Below, one piece after another: positions 31,246 through 41,938 of a DNA stretch of 64,000 nucleotides (the first letter of the stretch is position 1; every line of letters begins with the position of its first letter). The DNA is from Rachicladosporium sp. CCFEE 5018. Taxonomy: Eukaryota; Ascomycota; Dothideomycetes; Cladosporiales; Cladosporiaceae. The notes beneath the pieces are model-generated. The model searched no databases. It was not told the DNA's origin and was given only the letters and a program-made list of their open reading frames with translations. Location of the stretch: assembly GCA_002077045.2 (NCBI GenBank), contig KZ111168.1, positions 76,122 to 140,121 on the forward strand. The letters are read 5' to 3'. A program made the position numbers and the translations under genes.

Positions 31246-31881
31246 ATGGCTCCTCTATATGACATGAGGTAGACCTTCCCTGGCCCGCCTTGGTAAAAGC
31301 CCACGCTGACACAGTCGTAGTATGCAGGTCATGATACACAGAACGGCACTACAACACCACTAACACCAACTCCCACCACAGGCGTCCCGCTCCTCACGCA
31401 AGGCCTCAAGTCCCTGAAACACATCCTCCAGAAAGGCGAAGCCTACGCTATCGAACATTCGATCCCAGCAGAGCAGATACTCCAGGCCCGTCTAGCCCCA
31501 GACATGCATCCCTTACTCTTCCAAATCCGCTCCTGTTCCGACACGGCCAAGGGCGTCCTCGTCCGCCTCGCCGGCCGCGAGCCCGTTGTTATGGAAGATA
31601 ACGAGCAGACCTTTGCGGAGCTCTACGCCCGTATCGACAAAACTCTCGCGCTGTTCGACGATGTCAAGCCGGAGGAGTTTGAGGGTAAGGAGGGTATTGA
31701 GGTTGTGATGAAACGGAGGCTTGGTGACTTCAAGACTACGGGGTTGGGTTTGCTGCAACAATATGCGCTGCCGAACTTCTACTTTCATGAGGGTATGGCG
31801 TATGCCTTGCTGAGGAAGGAGGGGGTGCAGATCGGGAAGCTGGACTTTTTGGCTGGTGGGAGCAGCCCGGCGGGTGCCTGA
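31246..31881 (+). CDS. DUF1993 family protein
   Basis: The well-supported part (31383-31881) reads GVPLLTQGLKSLKHILQKGEAYA, QILQARLAPDMHPLLFQIRS, CSDTAKGVLVRLAGREP, FAELYARIDKTLALFDDV, and ALPNFYFHEGMAYALLRKEGV. This is the whole DUF1993 fold, a DinB-like four-helix bundle of unknown function. The ATG at 31246 (MAPLYDMS) fits the family N-terminus. An intron follows it (GTAGAC..GTCGTAG) and a second one is expected before 31383, but the junction phases I can propose do not join perfectly, so the 5' structure is open. Confidence 0.8.
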
Positions 31882-32319
31882 TCTGATAGGCGTCGGATGT
31901 GGGACGTTGAAGGCGAGGCGATAAGGTCGTGGTGCTCGAGGGACTTGATGGTTGTGCCTAATACTGCACGGATGATGCGCACTACTCTACTCTCGCACTC
32001 CCGCCAAATTTACGACCCTACGATTGCCTGTTACACAAGCGCGACGTCCTGCTTGCTTGTATTCGTGATTGTGTGCGCCGTCAGCATAATTCGGCAATCA
32101 GCCACTCGCTCAGTTGACCTCGGCATCTTTCCTCGCCCATTGCGTCAACTCCCAATCGCTAAACACCTTATCCCCATTCTATCTATACCAGATCCCCACC
32201 GCTTCCCCTACCTTCGACGCCCTCGTCCCCGCCCCTCTTGCGATCCTCGCATCCCTCCTGCCATCACCGCCAACAGCCCGAACTTTCCCACTCCCCCCAT
32301 CCCATCGTACGCCACCACG
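31882..32319. other. intergenic / 5' leader of cytochrome b5 gene
   Basis: No supported gene; the last ~150 nt are C-rich as in promoters of highly expressed fungal genes. Confidence 0.4.
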
Positions 32320-32830
32320 ATGTCCAAACAATTCACCAACGCCGACGTCGCCGCGCATAACACCGTCGAGAAGGGCCTGCATATCATTATCGATAATGAC
32401 GTTTATGAGATGTCTGGGTTTGTCGATGAACATCCTGGCGGCGCGAAGATTTTGAAGAGAGTTGGGGGCAAGGATGCTAGTAAGCAGTTTTGGAAGGTGA
32501 GTTCTTCTCCTTTTGTGGGATGAGGAGGTGGGAGAAGGATTGAGGACGGGGAGGAGAGGAGGTGGGATGTGTGGGAGGGGAGCACGCGGAAGAGAGTAGG
32601 TGAAGATTGAGGGAGGCGGGGGGATGGGAGTGGGGTAATCCGGGGGATGAAATGTGGAGGCGAGAGGATAGAATCAGGGGAGGGAGTCCAGGGGAGAAGA
32701 GCTACGTGGGAAGCAGCAGACTGGCGAGAGCATGCGCTGACTAGAGATCTAGTACCACAACGAATCAGTGCTGAAGAAGTACTTACCGAAACTCAAGATC
32801 GGGACGGTCAAGGAGGCAGCGAAGCTATAA
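32320..32830 (+). CDS. small cytochrome b5-domain protein
   Basis: Exons 32320-32496 and 32753-32830 give 84 residues. The heme-binding core is plain: VAAHNTVEKGLHIIIDNDVYEMS, then VDEHPGGAKILKRVGGKDAS with the first axial His, and FWKYHNESVLKKY with the second. There is no C-terminal membrane anchor, so it is a soluble, minimal b5, probably an electron carrier. The 256-nt intron (32497-32752) is much longer than other introns here and G/A-rich. The protein ends GTVKEAAKL. Confidence 0.88.
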
Positions 32831-33030
32831 AACCATACAGACAGTGTACAGACCTCTGTCATAAACGATCTATGTTCCCCCCCTTCTGGGTTTTCAGACG
32901 CAGAGCGACTACGATACTGACCAATCCCCAACGAACGCCAACAACGATATCGATACGCTTCCAGCACTTGGAGTATGCGTCTTACGAATATCCCGCCCAA
33001 CCCATGTCAGCCGAAGCCCTCCTCGTTTGC

Positions 33031-34470
33031 TTAGCCCCCAACTCCCTTCCATTTCGGTTTGCAGTGCTCAAATTCCTTCTTGAACTCCGCAATCCTGTCT
33101 CCCATCCACCCAGAAGTCCAATGCTCGTCTTCCCTCTCATCGCTCTTCCCGAACCTCATGACCCGGCCGACGTAGCAGCGCCCAGGCGAGAACATCCACT
33201 GCAGACAACCCCACTCTCGCATCTTATCGCACGCAGTCGCGCAGGCGTCCTCGGAATCGACGCTGCGTTGTTCCCAGTCGGACATGACTGTCAGATCCTC
33301 ATCCAGACCCTCGGCGAGATTCGGGGCGATGAACTTCTTGTCCTGGCTCAGGTTATTCCAGCTGCTGCGATTGACAGACACGTGCCGGTCGATGAAGTGT
33401 TCGTACACGTCTCGGTAGAGATACGGCGTCTTCCAGCCGTGTTTGTCCACCCATTGCGTCTGGAATTGCCATAATGCGTCCAGCTCGATAGGCGCAACGT
33501 GGTGCCATGTGATCGCCACAGAACACCAGTGATTCGCAGTCCAGTCTAGCGTTGCTACGGTCTCCCCTTGTATGACAGGCCAGGAGGGTGTAAGCGGAAC
33601 ATTTGCCTCAAGCAGCGCGCGCGCGATGATCTCGTCGCCGCAGCAGGACTCGGCCGTAAGAGATTCCCATCGCTTGTCGTACTCTTCTTTGCCCTCCCTC
33701 TCCCGAACAGCTTGGAGCTGTCGCGTTGCTTGCCGTGAGATAATCACGCCGCTGCCGCCGTGCGCGAATGTCGTATCGCCAATGACATTCTGGGCGCCGA
33801 GATAGAACGGCTTCGTCGCGCCTTTCATCGTACCAAGCCAGAGTAGCAGGTTATTCCAGCTGACACTCGTGTCCGCCTCGATCATCACAAACCACTCGAT
33901 CTCCTCGGGAGCTTCCTCGAAACTCCGGAAGAGCATGGGTAGGAACTTCCACTTATCCAAATTCCAGCCTGTATCTCCTTTTAACAACCCGACATCCTGC
34001 CCTTCCCGCTGATACTGGAGCAGCTTCCTATACAGCTCGAAGTTCTCATGGTGGTCGCGGATATCCTTGCTGACTGGAGCTAAGGCGTCATGGATGGGGT
34101 AGCCAGAGTAGGATTGCTCGAGGTCCGAGAACAGCATGTAATGAGGCGTGCATTTGAAGAGGGTTAGGAGGTGGGTCGGGAGCTTGGAGTAGAGTTCTGT
34201 GGCGCCGGTCTTGAGCAGGACGAAGACCTTATCGGCACCGGGAGCGGTAAGGCATGTAGAGGCATGGAGGGAGGGAGGTGTGGCGGTGGTATTCGAGTCG
34301 GTAACATCGTTGGGCGGTCCCGGTGCTGCTGGAGGAAGGAGTGATTTCGGCCGATAATAGGCTGTGGGGTTGAAGGCGTCGTGGAAGAGAACCAGGCCAA
34401 CGAGAAGCAGCAGAGCGATAGCTACTCGTGGGATGGTGACGACTCGATTGAACGCATTGGCGAGTGTCAT
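33031..34470 (-). CDS. type II membrane glycosyltransferase, GT31/Fringe-like
   Basis: A single-exon 479-residue protein. Residues ~14-31 form the signal anchor (VAIALLLLVGLVLFHDAF), followed by a Pro/Thr-rich stem, so the catalytic part faces the Golgi lumen. The core has FVLLKTGATELYSKLPTHLL, WKFLPMLFRSFEEAPE, a DxD-like metal site EADTS at about residue 200, and FAHGGSGVIISRQA, matching fungal GT31-type proteins. The C-terminal ~70 residues are Cys-rich (CATACDKMREWGCLQWMFSPGRC), resembling a PAN/apple module. Substrate unknown. Confidence 0.8.
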   Translation of the reverse strand: MTLANAFNRVVTIPRVAIALLLLVGLVLFHDAFNPTAYYRPKSLLPPAAPGPPNDVTDSNTTATPPSLHASTCLTAPGADKVFVLLKTGATELYSKLPTHLLTLFKCTPHYMLFSDLEQSYSGYPIHDALAPVSKDIRDHHENFELYRKLLQYQREGQDVGLLKGDTGWNLDKWKFLPMLFRSFEEAPEEIEWFVMIEADTSVSWNNLLLWLGTMKGATKPFYLGAQNVIGDTTFAHGGSGVIISRQATRQLQAVREREGKEEYDKRWESLTAESCCGDEIIARALLEANVPLTPSWPVIQGETVATLDWTANHWCSVAITWHHVAPIELDALWQFQTQWVDKHGWKTPYLYRDVYEHFIDRHVSVNRSSWNNLSQDKKFIAPNLAEGLDEDLTVMSDWEQRSVDSEDACATACDKMREWGCLQWMFSPGRCYVGRVMRFGKSDEREDEHWTSGWMGDRIAEFKKEFEHCKPKWKGVGG

Positions 34471-35046
34471 CTTGCCGGAAGTATCCCGCGTACTCCTTCG
34501 TTGCTGTATTGCTTAGATGAGCCTGACTAGGATTACCCGCTCATGGTGACGGTCTCTGGAGCCTCGCATTGTTCGCTAGCAATGTAAGTGCCCCGTGAGT
34601 GGTACATGAAGCCAATGAGAAAGAAATCAAAAGGCAGTACTTGACCTCCACCAAAGGGGTGGACATACGTTCGTGCCCTGTGGAGAGCTGACGACAGGAA
34701 GCTTCTCCCTCGTGTTCCCAGAACAGCATCTCGGGTCCGGCGAAAAGGCTCCCGGCGCAAGAACAGGGGGGAGGTCGATCACGCCACAAGCCTCGCCAAG
34801 CTCAATGCCGCGATGGATGTCGTGCAGCGTGGTAGCAGTGGATGTCGAGAATCTCTTGATGACTCACGGATGCAATGCTACCTCATAGGTGCCGTCTATC
34901 GTTGTAGATGACGACGGACGGAGAGCACAAGTAAGTCTTCACGCATCAACAGAATCGTGGCCGACTTTGACGCTGTTCTCATAAGTCTCTATCCATCTCC
35001 TTGAGCCTCTTCTACATTTCCTCTTTGGTGCGTAGCAGCCTCAGCC
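34471..35046. other. intergenic between divergent glycosyltransferase and GNAT genes
   Basis: No supported gene; shared promoter space. Confidence 0.45.
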
Positions 35047-35772
35047 ATGGCCAAAAATCCTTTCGAAGTCCCTCCGATGAGGACAATCGAGACGGCTAGA
35101 CTGCAGCTCCGCACACTAATGATGTCCGACCTCGATGGATGCTTGCCCATCGTCCGCGATCCTCACACGATGCTCTACACGTCTGCTTGCCGACCCCTTT
35201 CCTGGAAGGTCTCGAGCGCTCAACTGACCTATCTGCCCAGTTCTGGTCTAGTCGGCCCCAGTCCAAAAGAAGCCGAAGATTACCTCTCTTTCCGCTGTCT
35301 CGGCAGCGGCGTCTTCAACTTCATCATAATCTTGAAGCCCACAGCAGGCTCCAACAAGAGCGATGAAGTCGTAGTCGGCAAACTAGGTAGCTACCGCTGG
35401 CCATACGTCGGCTACTTAATGCACCCCGACCACGCAGGCAAAGGCTACGCCACGGAAGCGCTACGAGGCTGGATCCCCGAGTTCTGGAAGCACATGCCTT
35501 CTCCCAGCGAGGACAAACCAGGCTTCGATTATATAGAAGCTATGACTGATGGGGAGAACTATGGGAGCGGGAACGTCTTACTGAAGAGCGGCTTCACGCT
35601 CTTCGAAAGGCAGGAGAAAGGCTTCAACAGTCCGACGCTGGGTTTGCGGGACACCAATGTGTACCGTATCGCGAGACCTGGGACGAAGCTGGAGGAGAGC
35701 GGGAAGGTCGATTATGGGAAGGCGGATCCGGGCTTTGCGCCGCGATTGAGTGAGCCTGAAGCACATACCTGA
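35047..35772 (+). CDS. GNAT-family N-acetyltransferase
   Basis: The frame is open over 241 residues, but an internal 60-nt segment (35181-35240) has all intron marks (GTCTGC, AACTGAC branch, CTGCCCAG). Removing it gives 221 residues and the family-like text MLYTSGLVGPSPKEAEDYL. The start ETARLQLRTLMMSDLDG and the acetyl-CoA loop VGYLMHPDHAGKGYATEAL are typical of RimJ-like GNAT enzymes. The C-terminal SGNVLLKSGFTLFER completes the fold. Substrate unknown. Because the intron length is a multiple of three, retention would not shift the frame. Confidence 0.85.
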   Translation: MAKNPFEVPPMRTIETARLQLRTLMMSDLDGCLPIVRDPHTMLYTSACRPLSWKVSSAQLTYLPSSGLVGPSPKEAEDYLSFRCLGSGVFNFIIILKPTAGSNKSDEVVVGKLGSYRWPYVGYLMHPDHAGKGYATEALRGWIPEFWKHMPSPSEDKPGFDYIEAMTDGENYGSGNVLLKSGFTLFERQEKGFNSPTLGLRDTNVYRIARPGTKLEESGKVDYGKADPGFAPRLSEPEAHT

Positions 35773-36381
35773 ATGTCCAGCTACTAGAGCCTCATGTCTG
35801 CCTGGCATCTGCCAAAGTTTGGGACATTGACTGTAGTGACCGCCGCTAGTGGAGAATGCGACCGAAAAAGAGCACGCGTAATATGCTCGAGTCGCGATCC
35901 TGGGACGACTGCCGAGGATGTGATAATGATAATACTGCAGCTCTATGTAGACGATCACTGCATCAAAGTTCCGTCTCCAACCCGTGGAGGACGCCAATGT
36001 CACCAGCAGGCCACGTGAGCGGTAAGGCAATCTATTCGTAGCGCAGATGTGAAACTTGAATCTTGCTACGCCATGATCTGCGATCTGTCACAGCTGCAAG
36101 CGTATTCGCCTACCGAGCTGGGATGGCCTGAAGTTAATCCCACTGTTTGTTATGTCTTGCGTGTGCTTGTGATCGCGCGGACTTCATCTTATTTACTTTA
36201 AGTGTTGTAGCATATACTTCGCAGGCCGCCTTTCTGCTCTGATCAGAAGATACTGTTGTATTTGCTCCAGATAGTGCAACTGTTGTAGCGCAGACTTTGG
36301 CTCAGACGCGTGGCCAGCACGCGACTTGGATCCACCCCCCCCTGATCGAAGCACACGACCTCGATCATAGCAAAATAAAAG
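35773..36381. other. intergenic
   Basis: No supported gene; AT content is higher around 36100-36250. Confidence 0.45.
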
Positions 36382-37401
36382 ATGTATACATCCGGCTCGA
36401 ATCTCCTGCTCCTCCCAGCAGCGCTGATTGCTCTCGTCGCCGCTTCGCCCGCTCCAAACGCTGTGGGACCTCGCGATGCCCTGATCACGCCAACCGCAGT
36501 CCTGAACGAAGGATCACCGACATGGAAGAGACCTCGGGATGTCTATCGCAGGAACATTATTTCGGACGCGGTCAATTACGGAAACTCCGTTCTGAGCGGT
36601 CTTGTGCGTATCTTCTTCTGTGAAGGCGTCCTGGCGCTTGGGCGAAAGGCCGCCGACGCCAAGACCATTTCTTGAGCCAGACAACCTCCCAGATCACACA
36701 CTAACATGTATCCTCGATGTAGGGCAGCGACCTCCCCTCGTATGTCGCTAGTGGCATTCCCAACTACTTCCAGGACTTTCCTACGGGAGACAAAGTGCAG
36801 AGCTCGCTCGGCATAGACGATGCCCAGGTCTCCGCCCTACCCACCCAAGTCTTGAACTTGGACCCCTACGCAAATTACACCGATCAAGGCTGGCAAGTCC
36901 GCTTCCGCGGCAATGTCTACAAGCAGCCGAACACCAACGAGTCGAAGCCAAATGATCTCGCGAACATCTTCCTGATCGACACCAGCATTGAAGCCCTGCC
37001 ACAGAGCCAGCAGGAACAGGCGAGGAATGTCACAGCGTCAATCTTTGTCCTCCAGCAGGGTAACGTGAACGTTTCGACAATTCATCTCGAGCCATCGCCA
37101 GGGCAGGGGTCGAGTGGAGAGCAAGGAGGTGGAGGCGCAACGACAGCAACAGGTGGAACTCAAGACGTTACGCTTCCATACGAGACGACAGACCAGGGAG
37201 ACTTTGATGTGTTCGTTCCCATCAACTCCAATGGTCTCAAACCTGGCAATGCTACAAGCCAAGTCCAACGCCTGAACACCTACGTGGACGGCGCGAGCAT
37301 TGGAAACGCGACAGCCTACCTTGTGCCGAACCAAGGCCTGACCTTCGTCTCCGACATCGACGATATCCTCCGCGTCACGAAGATCTATGAGCCAAAGGAA
37401 G
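36382..37401 (+). CDS. secreted APP1-like phosphatidate phosphatase family protein, 3' end lost in gap
   Basis: Exon 1 36382-36603 encodes a signal peptide (LLLLPAALIALVAASPAP). After an intron ending TGTAG, exon 2 runs from 36723 to the gap. The N-terminal domain (WQVRFRGNVYKQPN..) and the start of the HAD-like catalytic motif FVSDIDDILRVTKIYEPKE match the APP1/DUF2183 family, whose yeast member is a Mg-dependent phosphatidate phosphatase. Here the second motif Asp is present (DIDD) but the usual following Thr is Ile. A signal peptide is unlike yeast App1 and points to the secretory path. The rest is not in the window. Confidence 0.75.
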
Positions 37402-37501
37402 NNNNNNNNNNNNNNNNNNNNNNNNNNNNNNNNNNNNNNNNNNNNNNNNNNNNNNNNNNNNNNNNNNNNNNNNNNNNNNNNNNNNNNNNNNNNNNNNNNN
37501 N
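37402..37501. other. assembly gap (100 N), C2/C3 junction
   Basis: Exactly 100 N. The left flank is inside the APP1-like gene; the right flank matches C1 from 12370. Confidence 0.99.
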
Positions 37502-38037
37502 TGCAACTCGACTGCCTCGCGGTGCCCGGCGCAGTGCTCTCACACGCTATGTGCGCCTGTCTGGGCTGCAAGACTTTGACGATGGAGACTGGAGTGGGCG
37601 ACCGGGAGTGTATCATAGGGGCTTGCTTTTTACTGTTTGGGTAGATACGGGTGGAAGGTGTGGGGTTATGTATTGCTTGAAAACTGCTGTTATATCAATC
37701 ACTGTCCGACCTTCGCCTCGTAGACGTTATTGCCCTCAATCGTCTGCTTATTCGAACCTGGTCGTTGCTGTTAGAGTGGGTTACGCGCACGTGACTCCGC
37801 GTACTTTTCGCGTTGCATGCGAAACTGGCCGCATCCACTGACCTTCAACTTTCTGGACTTCATTCCTACATCTTGTAGAGCAACGCGGGCGCCACTCCGA
37901 GTAAGCTTGTGACCACCAGCTGCCCGCCAATGTAACAATTGTCCGACGAGCTCTCTATCCCGTGGATTTACTCTGGCGGAAACCGGGAAGCCTCCGGGCT
38001 GTTACCAATATCTTGAGTCACCTGTCACTGGATCATC
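37502..38037. other. intergenic upstream of PCI gene (C3 copy)
   Basis: Nearly identical to 12370-12898; no gene. Confidence 0.5.
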
Positions 38038-39576
38038 ATGGCGACTCCAATGCTCGGCCAATTCCTCACGCAAATCAACGGCTTCATCAAAGTCCGCAAC
38101 GAGACTTCTCTCACCGACTACCTCGTCCTGGAGCCACCTTTCGCGCAAGCCTACACGCAAATCATCTCTGAGCTCCGCGCCACCTATGCAGCCGGCAACG
38201 ACGCAGCCCTTGAAGCGAAATGCGCTCAGCTCTTGCCTGAAGCCGAGAAAGGCGATCAAGGCGCTACTTGGACGGCGTTTATCAGGTATATGGTGACTTA
38301 TTTGGGGTATTTGAGGGATGTGAGTGCGGATCAAGGGCAGTATCGACGGACTTATGAGCTGCTTTCTGAGGTGCAGGGGAAGGTCAATAGTGCCCTCTCC
38401 CACTCCACTCTTGGCTACCTGATCCTCCGCACAGCCATTACGAATGCTCGCCTGGTCTGTCGCTTAGCGATTGGCTTGGATCGGCATCCAGAGCTGCTCG
38501 GTCCGCTCAAGACCGGTGGTGGAGGTGAGGAAGGCGGCGCACGTGAGACACTACCGGAGAAAGCTGCAAACACGATTCGTGTAGCCTTCACGACTGCACT
38601 GAACGACCGGTCGGGCAGTCAAGCCAACGGACTAGATAGCAACGGCCAGCCCGAGGGACGACGAAAGGGAGTCTACGCTCTGGCCAATCTGTGTCTTAAG
38701 ATCCTGTTCCAGTGTAAGAAGACTCGCAATGCAAGTCAGATCTTCCAGAACATCACATCCAACGCTCCGCCACTGGATGCCTACCCGAAAGCGCAGCAGG
38801 TCACTTATCTGTACTACCTTGGTCGCTTCTTGTGGCAGAACGGGCACTTTGGAGCTAGTGCGAAAGTGCTTGGCCGAGCCTGGGAGATGTGCCATGCTGG
38901 ATCTGGAACGTTAAAGCAGAGGAGGAGTGTACTAATCTACCTCATTGCTTCGAATCTGTTACTTGGCCGCTTTCCATCGACTGCGCTGCTGAGCCTGCCA
39001 GAAGCACACGGGCTGACGGAGAAGTTTATACCAATCTGCCTTGCCATTCGGTCTGGTAATCTCGCGGCATTGCGGAATCATCTCGACTTCAACTCTGAGC
39101 ATGCCGCATGGTTCCTGCATTTCCGGCTCCTATTGCAATTGCGCAACCGTTGCGAAGTCCTCACTTGGCGGAGTCTAGTGAGGAAGGTATTCCTGCTCAA
39201 AGGCACATTGCCAGAAGCAGGAAGCAACAAGGCTGCTTTCCTCGATCTTCCGCTACTGGTCGCTGCGTTCCGTGCTGGCGGCTCACAGAATCCTGGTCTC
39301 AATCCGGAGGATGAGCCGGACCCTGATCTTGAGGGTACACCTGACTTCAACTCGAAACCGGAGACTGGCATTGATGAATACGGTATCATCTCGATCTTGT
39401 CCAGTCTGGTCGATCAAGGGCTGCTAAGAGGGTTTGTGGCGCACAAGCAGCAGAAGCTAGCAATTCTGGGGAGCAAGAACTTTGGCGGGAACGCGGTTGC
39501 TGCGGGGTTTCCGGCAGTCTGGGGTGTCATTGGGAAGAAAGGTGGCGAGGGCGGAGTCGTGGGATGGAAGACGTGA
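38038..39576 (+). CDS. PCI-domain protein, CSN12/Thp1 (PCID2) type (C3 copy)
   Basis: An intronless 512-residue copy of the gene at 12899, with no indel between the two proteins. In the first ~118 residues only two amino acids differ (KVRNE against KARNE; TYAAG against TYPAG). After VQGK the nucleotide sequence changes abruptly to a diverged version while the protein stays close. The C-terminal winged helix (EYGIISILSSLVDQGLL) is intact. Both copies look functional. Confidence 0.85.
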   Translation: MATPMLGQFLTQINGFIKVRNETSLTDYLVLEPPFAQAYTQIISELRATYAAGNDAALEAKCAQLLPEAEKGDQGATWTAFIRYMVTYLGYLRDVSADQGQYRRTYELLSEVQGKVNSALSHSTLGYLILRTAITNARLVCRLAIGLDRHPELLGPLKTGGGGEEGGARETLPEKAANTIRVAFTTALNDRSGSQANGLDSNGQPEGRRKGVYALANLCLKILFQCKKTRNASQIFQNITSNAPPLDAYPKAQQVTYLYYLGRFLWQNGHFGASAKVLGRAWEMCHAGSGTLKQRRSVLIYLIASNLLLGRFPSTALLSLPEAHGLTEKFIPICLAIRSGNLAALRNHLDFNSEHAAWFLHFRLLLQLRNRCEVLTWRSLVRKVFLLKGTLPEAGSNKAAFLDLPLLVAAFRAGGSQNPGLNPEDEPDPDLEGTPDFNSKPETGIDEYGIISILSSLVDQGLLRGFVAHKQQKLAILGSKNFGGNAVAAGFPAVWGVIGKKGGEGGVVGWKT

Positions 39577-39946
39577 AGTCATCGGAAATTAAGGCACGAC
39601 CATTGGGTGGGAAAAGACTGATGTAAGAGAGCGCGTGCTCAAGGTCGACGAGCGTGACGTGCATGGACGTGGAGTGCAGTCAAGGGCGTCGCTAAGTCTA
39701 CTAGATCTTGTCCCGCTGTTCGAGCGCTCGCTGTCTCGTTCTTCGCACCTTCCTGACGACCAGCACGCCGCAAGTTGAAGACGCCTAGGCTCTCCACCAC
39801 GACGACTGGTTGTCTACAGGCACCATGTGTGGGTATCTGCACTGCTCTCGACGTCGTTTCGAAGACAGCATGCTGGAACTACATTTGAGGTTAGTGACAG
39901 CTGCTCCGCCTTGGAGGTTCTCGAGCACTTACTCTAAAGGCAGAGT
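39577..39946. other. intergenic downstream of PCI gene (C3 copy)
   Basis: No supported gene. Confidence 0.4.
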
Positions 39947-40273
39947 CTACTTGGGCCGCCATGGCTCTTCACACGGCTGCTGCTCAAGCCAACGACGCAT
40001 GCTGTACGCTAAGTCGTCTGGAGCTTTGCTGCTGGGCTTTTGCATGTCGTTGCAACCGACTTGGACCGATCCGGGGGCGACTTCTGCCGACCAACGTCTC
40101 GATGATGTTGAGGACAGAATGGGTGTCTCTATGGGCGCTGTGGTGGTGACTGTCCTGGCCATTGGAGGTGCAGCTGAGGTCGACAAACTGCTGACCTGGA
40201 GAAGAAGAAGAAGAAGAAGAAGAAGAAGAAGGCTGTATATGAGTCCTAAACCCATTCGTCGCATCGCTGTCAA
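39947..40273 (-). CDS. possible conserved small protein (C3 copy)
   Basis: A 108-residue frame whose last ~50 residues align with 14821-15069 (SSRRW, KPSS, PDDLAYSMRRWLEQQP, ending at the same stop). The GAA microsatellite on the + strand gives a poly-Leu stretch near its N-terminus, which argues that the true start is further in. Weak evidence of coding. Confidence 0.25.
   Translation of the reverse strand: MTAMRRMGLGLIYSLLLLLLLLLLLQVSSLSTSAAPPMARTVTTTAPIETPILSSTSSRRWSAEVAPGSVQVGCNDMQKPSSKAPDDLAYSMRRWLEQQPCEEPWRPK
40200..40232 (+). repeat. (GAA)n microsatellite
   Basis: About eleven uninterrupted GAA/AGA units. The equivalent C1 region has no such run. Confidence 0.9.
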
Positions 40274-41149
40274 CGTGACCTCTTATGGCCAGGCCATCGC
40301 TGTGAGGCATGGCCATTACCTGGAGAACACTTGAGGCATGGACTCGAATGACGGCGAGAACCTGTGATGTTGAACGTTGCGCTACGCCTCTCACAGATGC
40401 ATCTGCCCTCGGCGACAGCGGTCCGATGCCTGTGTTGCTACCTCACGCGTCGGTATTCGAGCTGATGTGAGGCATGGCAAGCAAACGCATCACAGCTGCA
40501 GGGTGTTCGGTGTTTCATGAGCGACTTGGCGTCCGTCCTGCGACCCCACGATACAGAGCATGTACGGGGAACCGCGAGGGTCTGTCCGGCGTGCCTCACA
40601 GCACAGGTCTCAATCAATATGCAGCTGCTGTGTGCTGGGGTCCGCCTGCACAGTATATGCCCTGTCGGCAAGTCCTAAATCTGACCTATCAGCATTGATG
40701 AGGCATACCAGAGCCGCCATGCATGCAGGGTTGCCTGATGACTTGGTGGCTTGCAAGGCAAGGCAAGCTTGCAGTAGATCGGTCATACTAGCGTGAGGCA
40801 TGCCACACTTGAATCCTGCCGTGCCTGTGTGCTCGCCTACATATATGCGTCTGCCCGCAGGGCTTCCCGTAGCTGCACTCATCTCGACAATCCCCTCGAT
40901 CGCGGACGGTCGGCCATCTGGCTGCCCTCTGGCTGTTGCCAGTAGGGTAGCTCACATTTTGCTGCCTCTCATTGGCAGCAGCTCCGGTCACGCCGGGGAC
41001 TCACCTCACCCACCTACACTTCCTCCAGCGCGGAGACACCTCGTCTTCGCGCCACACCCACGGATACTCAACCTTATGAGCACTGTCTACAATATCATTC
41101 AGCGCATCCCCCGCATGCATTCGTCAGCCTCCCACAGGTTGAGCTTGCA
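40274..41149. other. noncoding region with dispersed TGAGGCATG motifs
   Basis: No supported gene. The word TGAGGCATG (or a one-base variant) occurs at about 40302, 40332, 40467, 40698 and 40794; CATGCCTCA-like forms are not abundant elsewhere. Much of this is absent from C1. Confidence 0.4.
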
Positions 41150-41938
41150 TTGACTTACTCTCCTTCGAAACCTCGTCAATGGTACTCAATCCCCAAACAC
41201 GATATTTTCTGGTCTACATCTCTCAGTTTCGATCAAGCGCACGACTCGAACAATGTGCTGGATCTCGACGCCCTGCGCGAGAACTCACGCACGGTGGGCT
41301 CAAGTCAACAGTCATCGCTTTCGCCGCTTTGTAGCACGTCTGCACGCACAACGCCCTCGGAATCCTGCCACTCGAGCACTGCAGCATCCTCGGAGAACTA
41401 CTTTGACAGCCTGGCATACTCGCCTGGAGTTGATGTATCAACAAGCGACGCATGGAGCCCGGGCTCGGGATTCGATGATAAGAGCATCGCTAGTGAGCGG
41501 CTTCCCTTGTACGACTTGTCCGCGATAGGCAGACAATCAACATCGACGAACTCACTGACTACCACGTTCAATGCTGCTGTGAGCCTGGACATTGCTGGCG
41601 GCGCCGACACAATCCAACGGACGGCGCTGCGACAGCCAGTCGGCGGTGACGAGCCTGTCACCAACTACCGCTGCTCTCACGGGCAATGCACGTCGGTGTT
41701 TGAGACTCCCCGAAAGCTCAAGAAGCATCTTGCCGGAGTACATGCGCGCAAGTATGCATGCGAAGCGCCCGGGTGCTCGATGGCATTCGCCTCGCGTGGC
41801 AAGGCCGGCCTCAGACGCCACCAAGAGGCTTGCCATCCTGGACATTCCCTGGCTCGACTTTCGTGCGAAGTCTGTAGCTACAGCACGACGCGCGAAGACA
41901 ATCTCAGACGACATCGACGGACCCTGCATGCACCTTGA
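41150..41938 (+). CDS. C2H2 zinc-finger protein (C3 only)
   Basis: A single-exon frame of 262 residues starting at ATG 41150. The first ~170 residues are Ser/Thr-rich and disordered. From ~172 come three C2H2-like fingers: YRCSHGQCTSVFETPRKLKKH..H, YACEAPGCSMAFASRGKAGL..H, and LSCEVCSYSTTREDNLRRH..H, ending six residues before the stop. The pattern is that of fungal C2H2 regulators. It sits between the PCI and deaminase genes and has no counterpart between the same genes in C1. Confidence 0.75.
   Translation: MTYSPSKPRQWYSIPKHDIFWSTSLSFDQAHDSNNVLDLDALRENSRTVGSSQQSSLSPLCSTSARTTPSESCHSSTAASSENYFDSLAYSPGVDVSTSDAWSPGSGFDDKSIASERLPLYDLSAIGRQSTSTNSLTTTFNAAVSLDIAGGADTIQRTALRQPVGGDEPVTNYRCSHGQCTSVFETPRKLKKHLAGVHARKYACEAPGCSMAFASRGKAGLRRHQEACHPGHSLARLSCEVCSYSTTREDNLRRHRRTLHAP

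Noticed and set aside
37042..37841. Continuous frame from the APP1-like gene through the N run into the PCI upstream region
   Set aside because: It crosses the gap, and the sequence after it is noncoding in the C1 copy.
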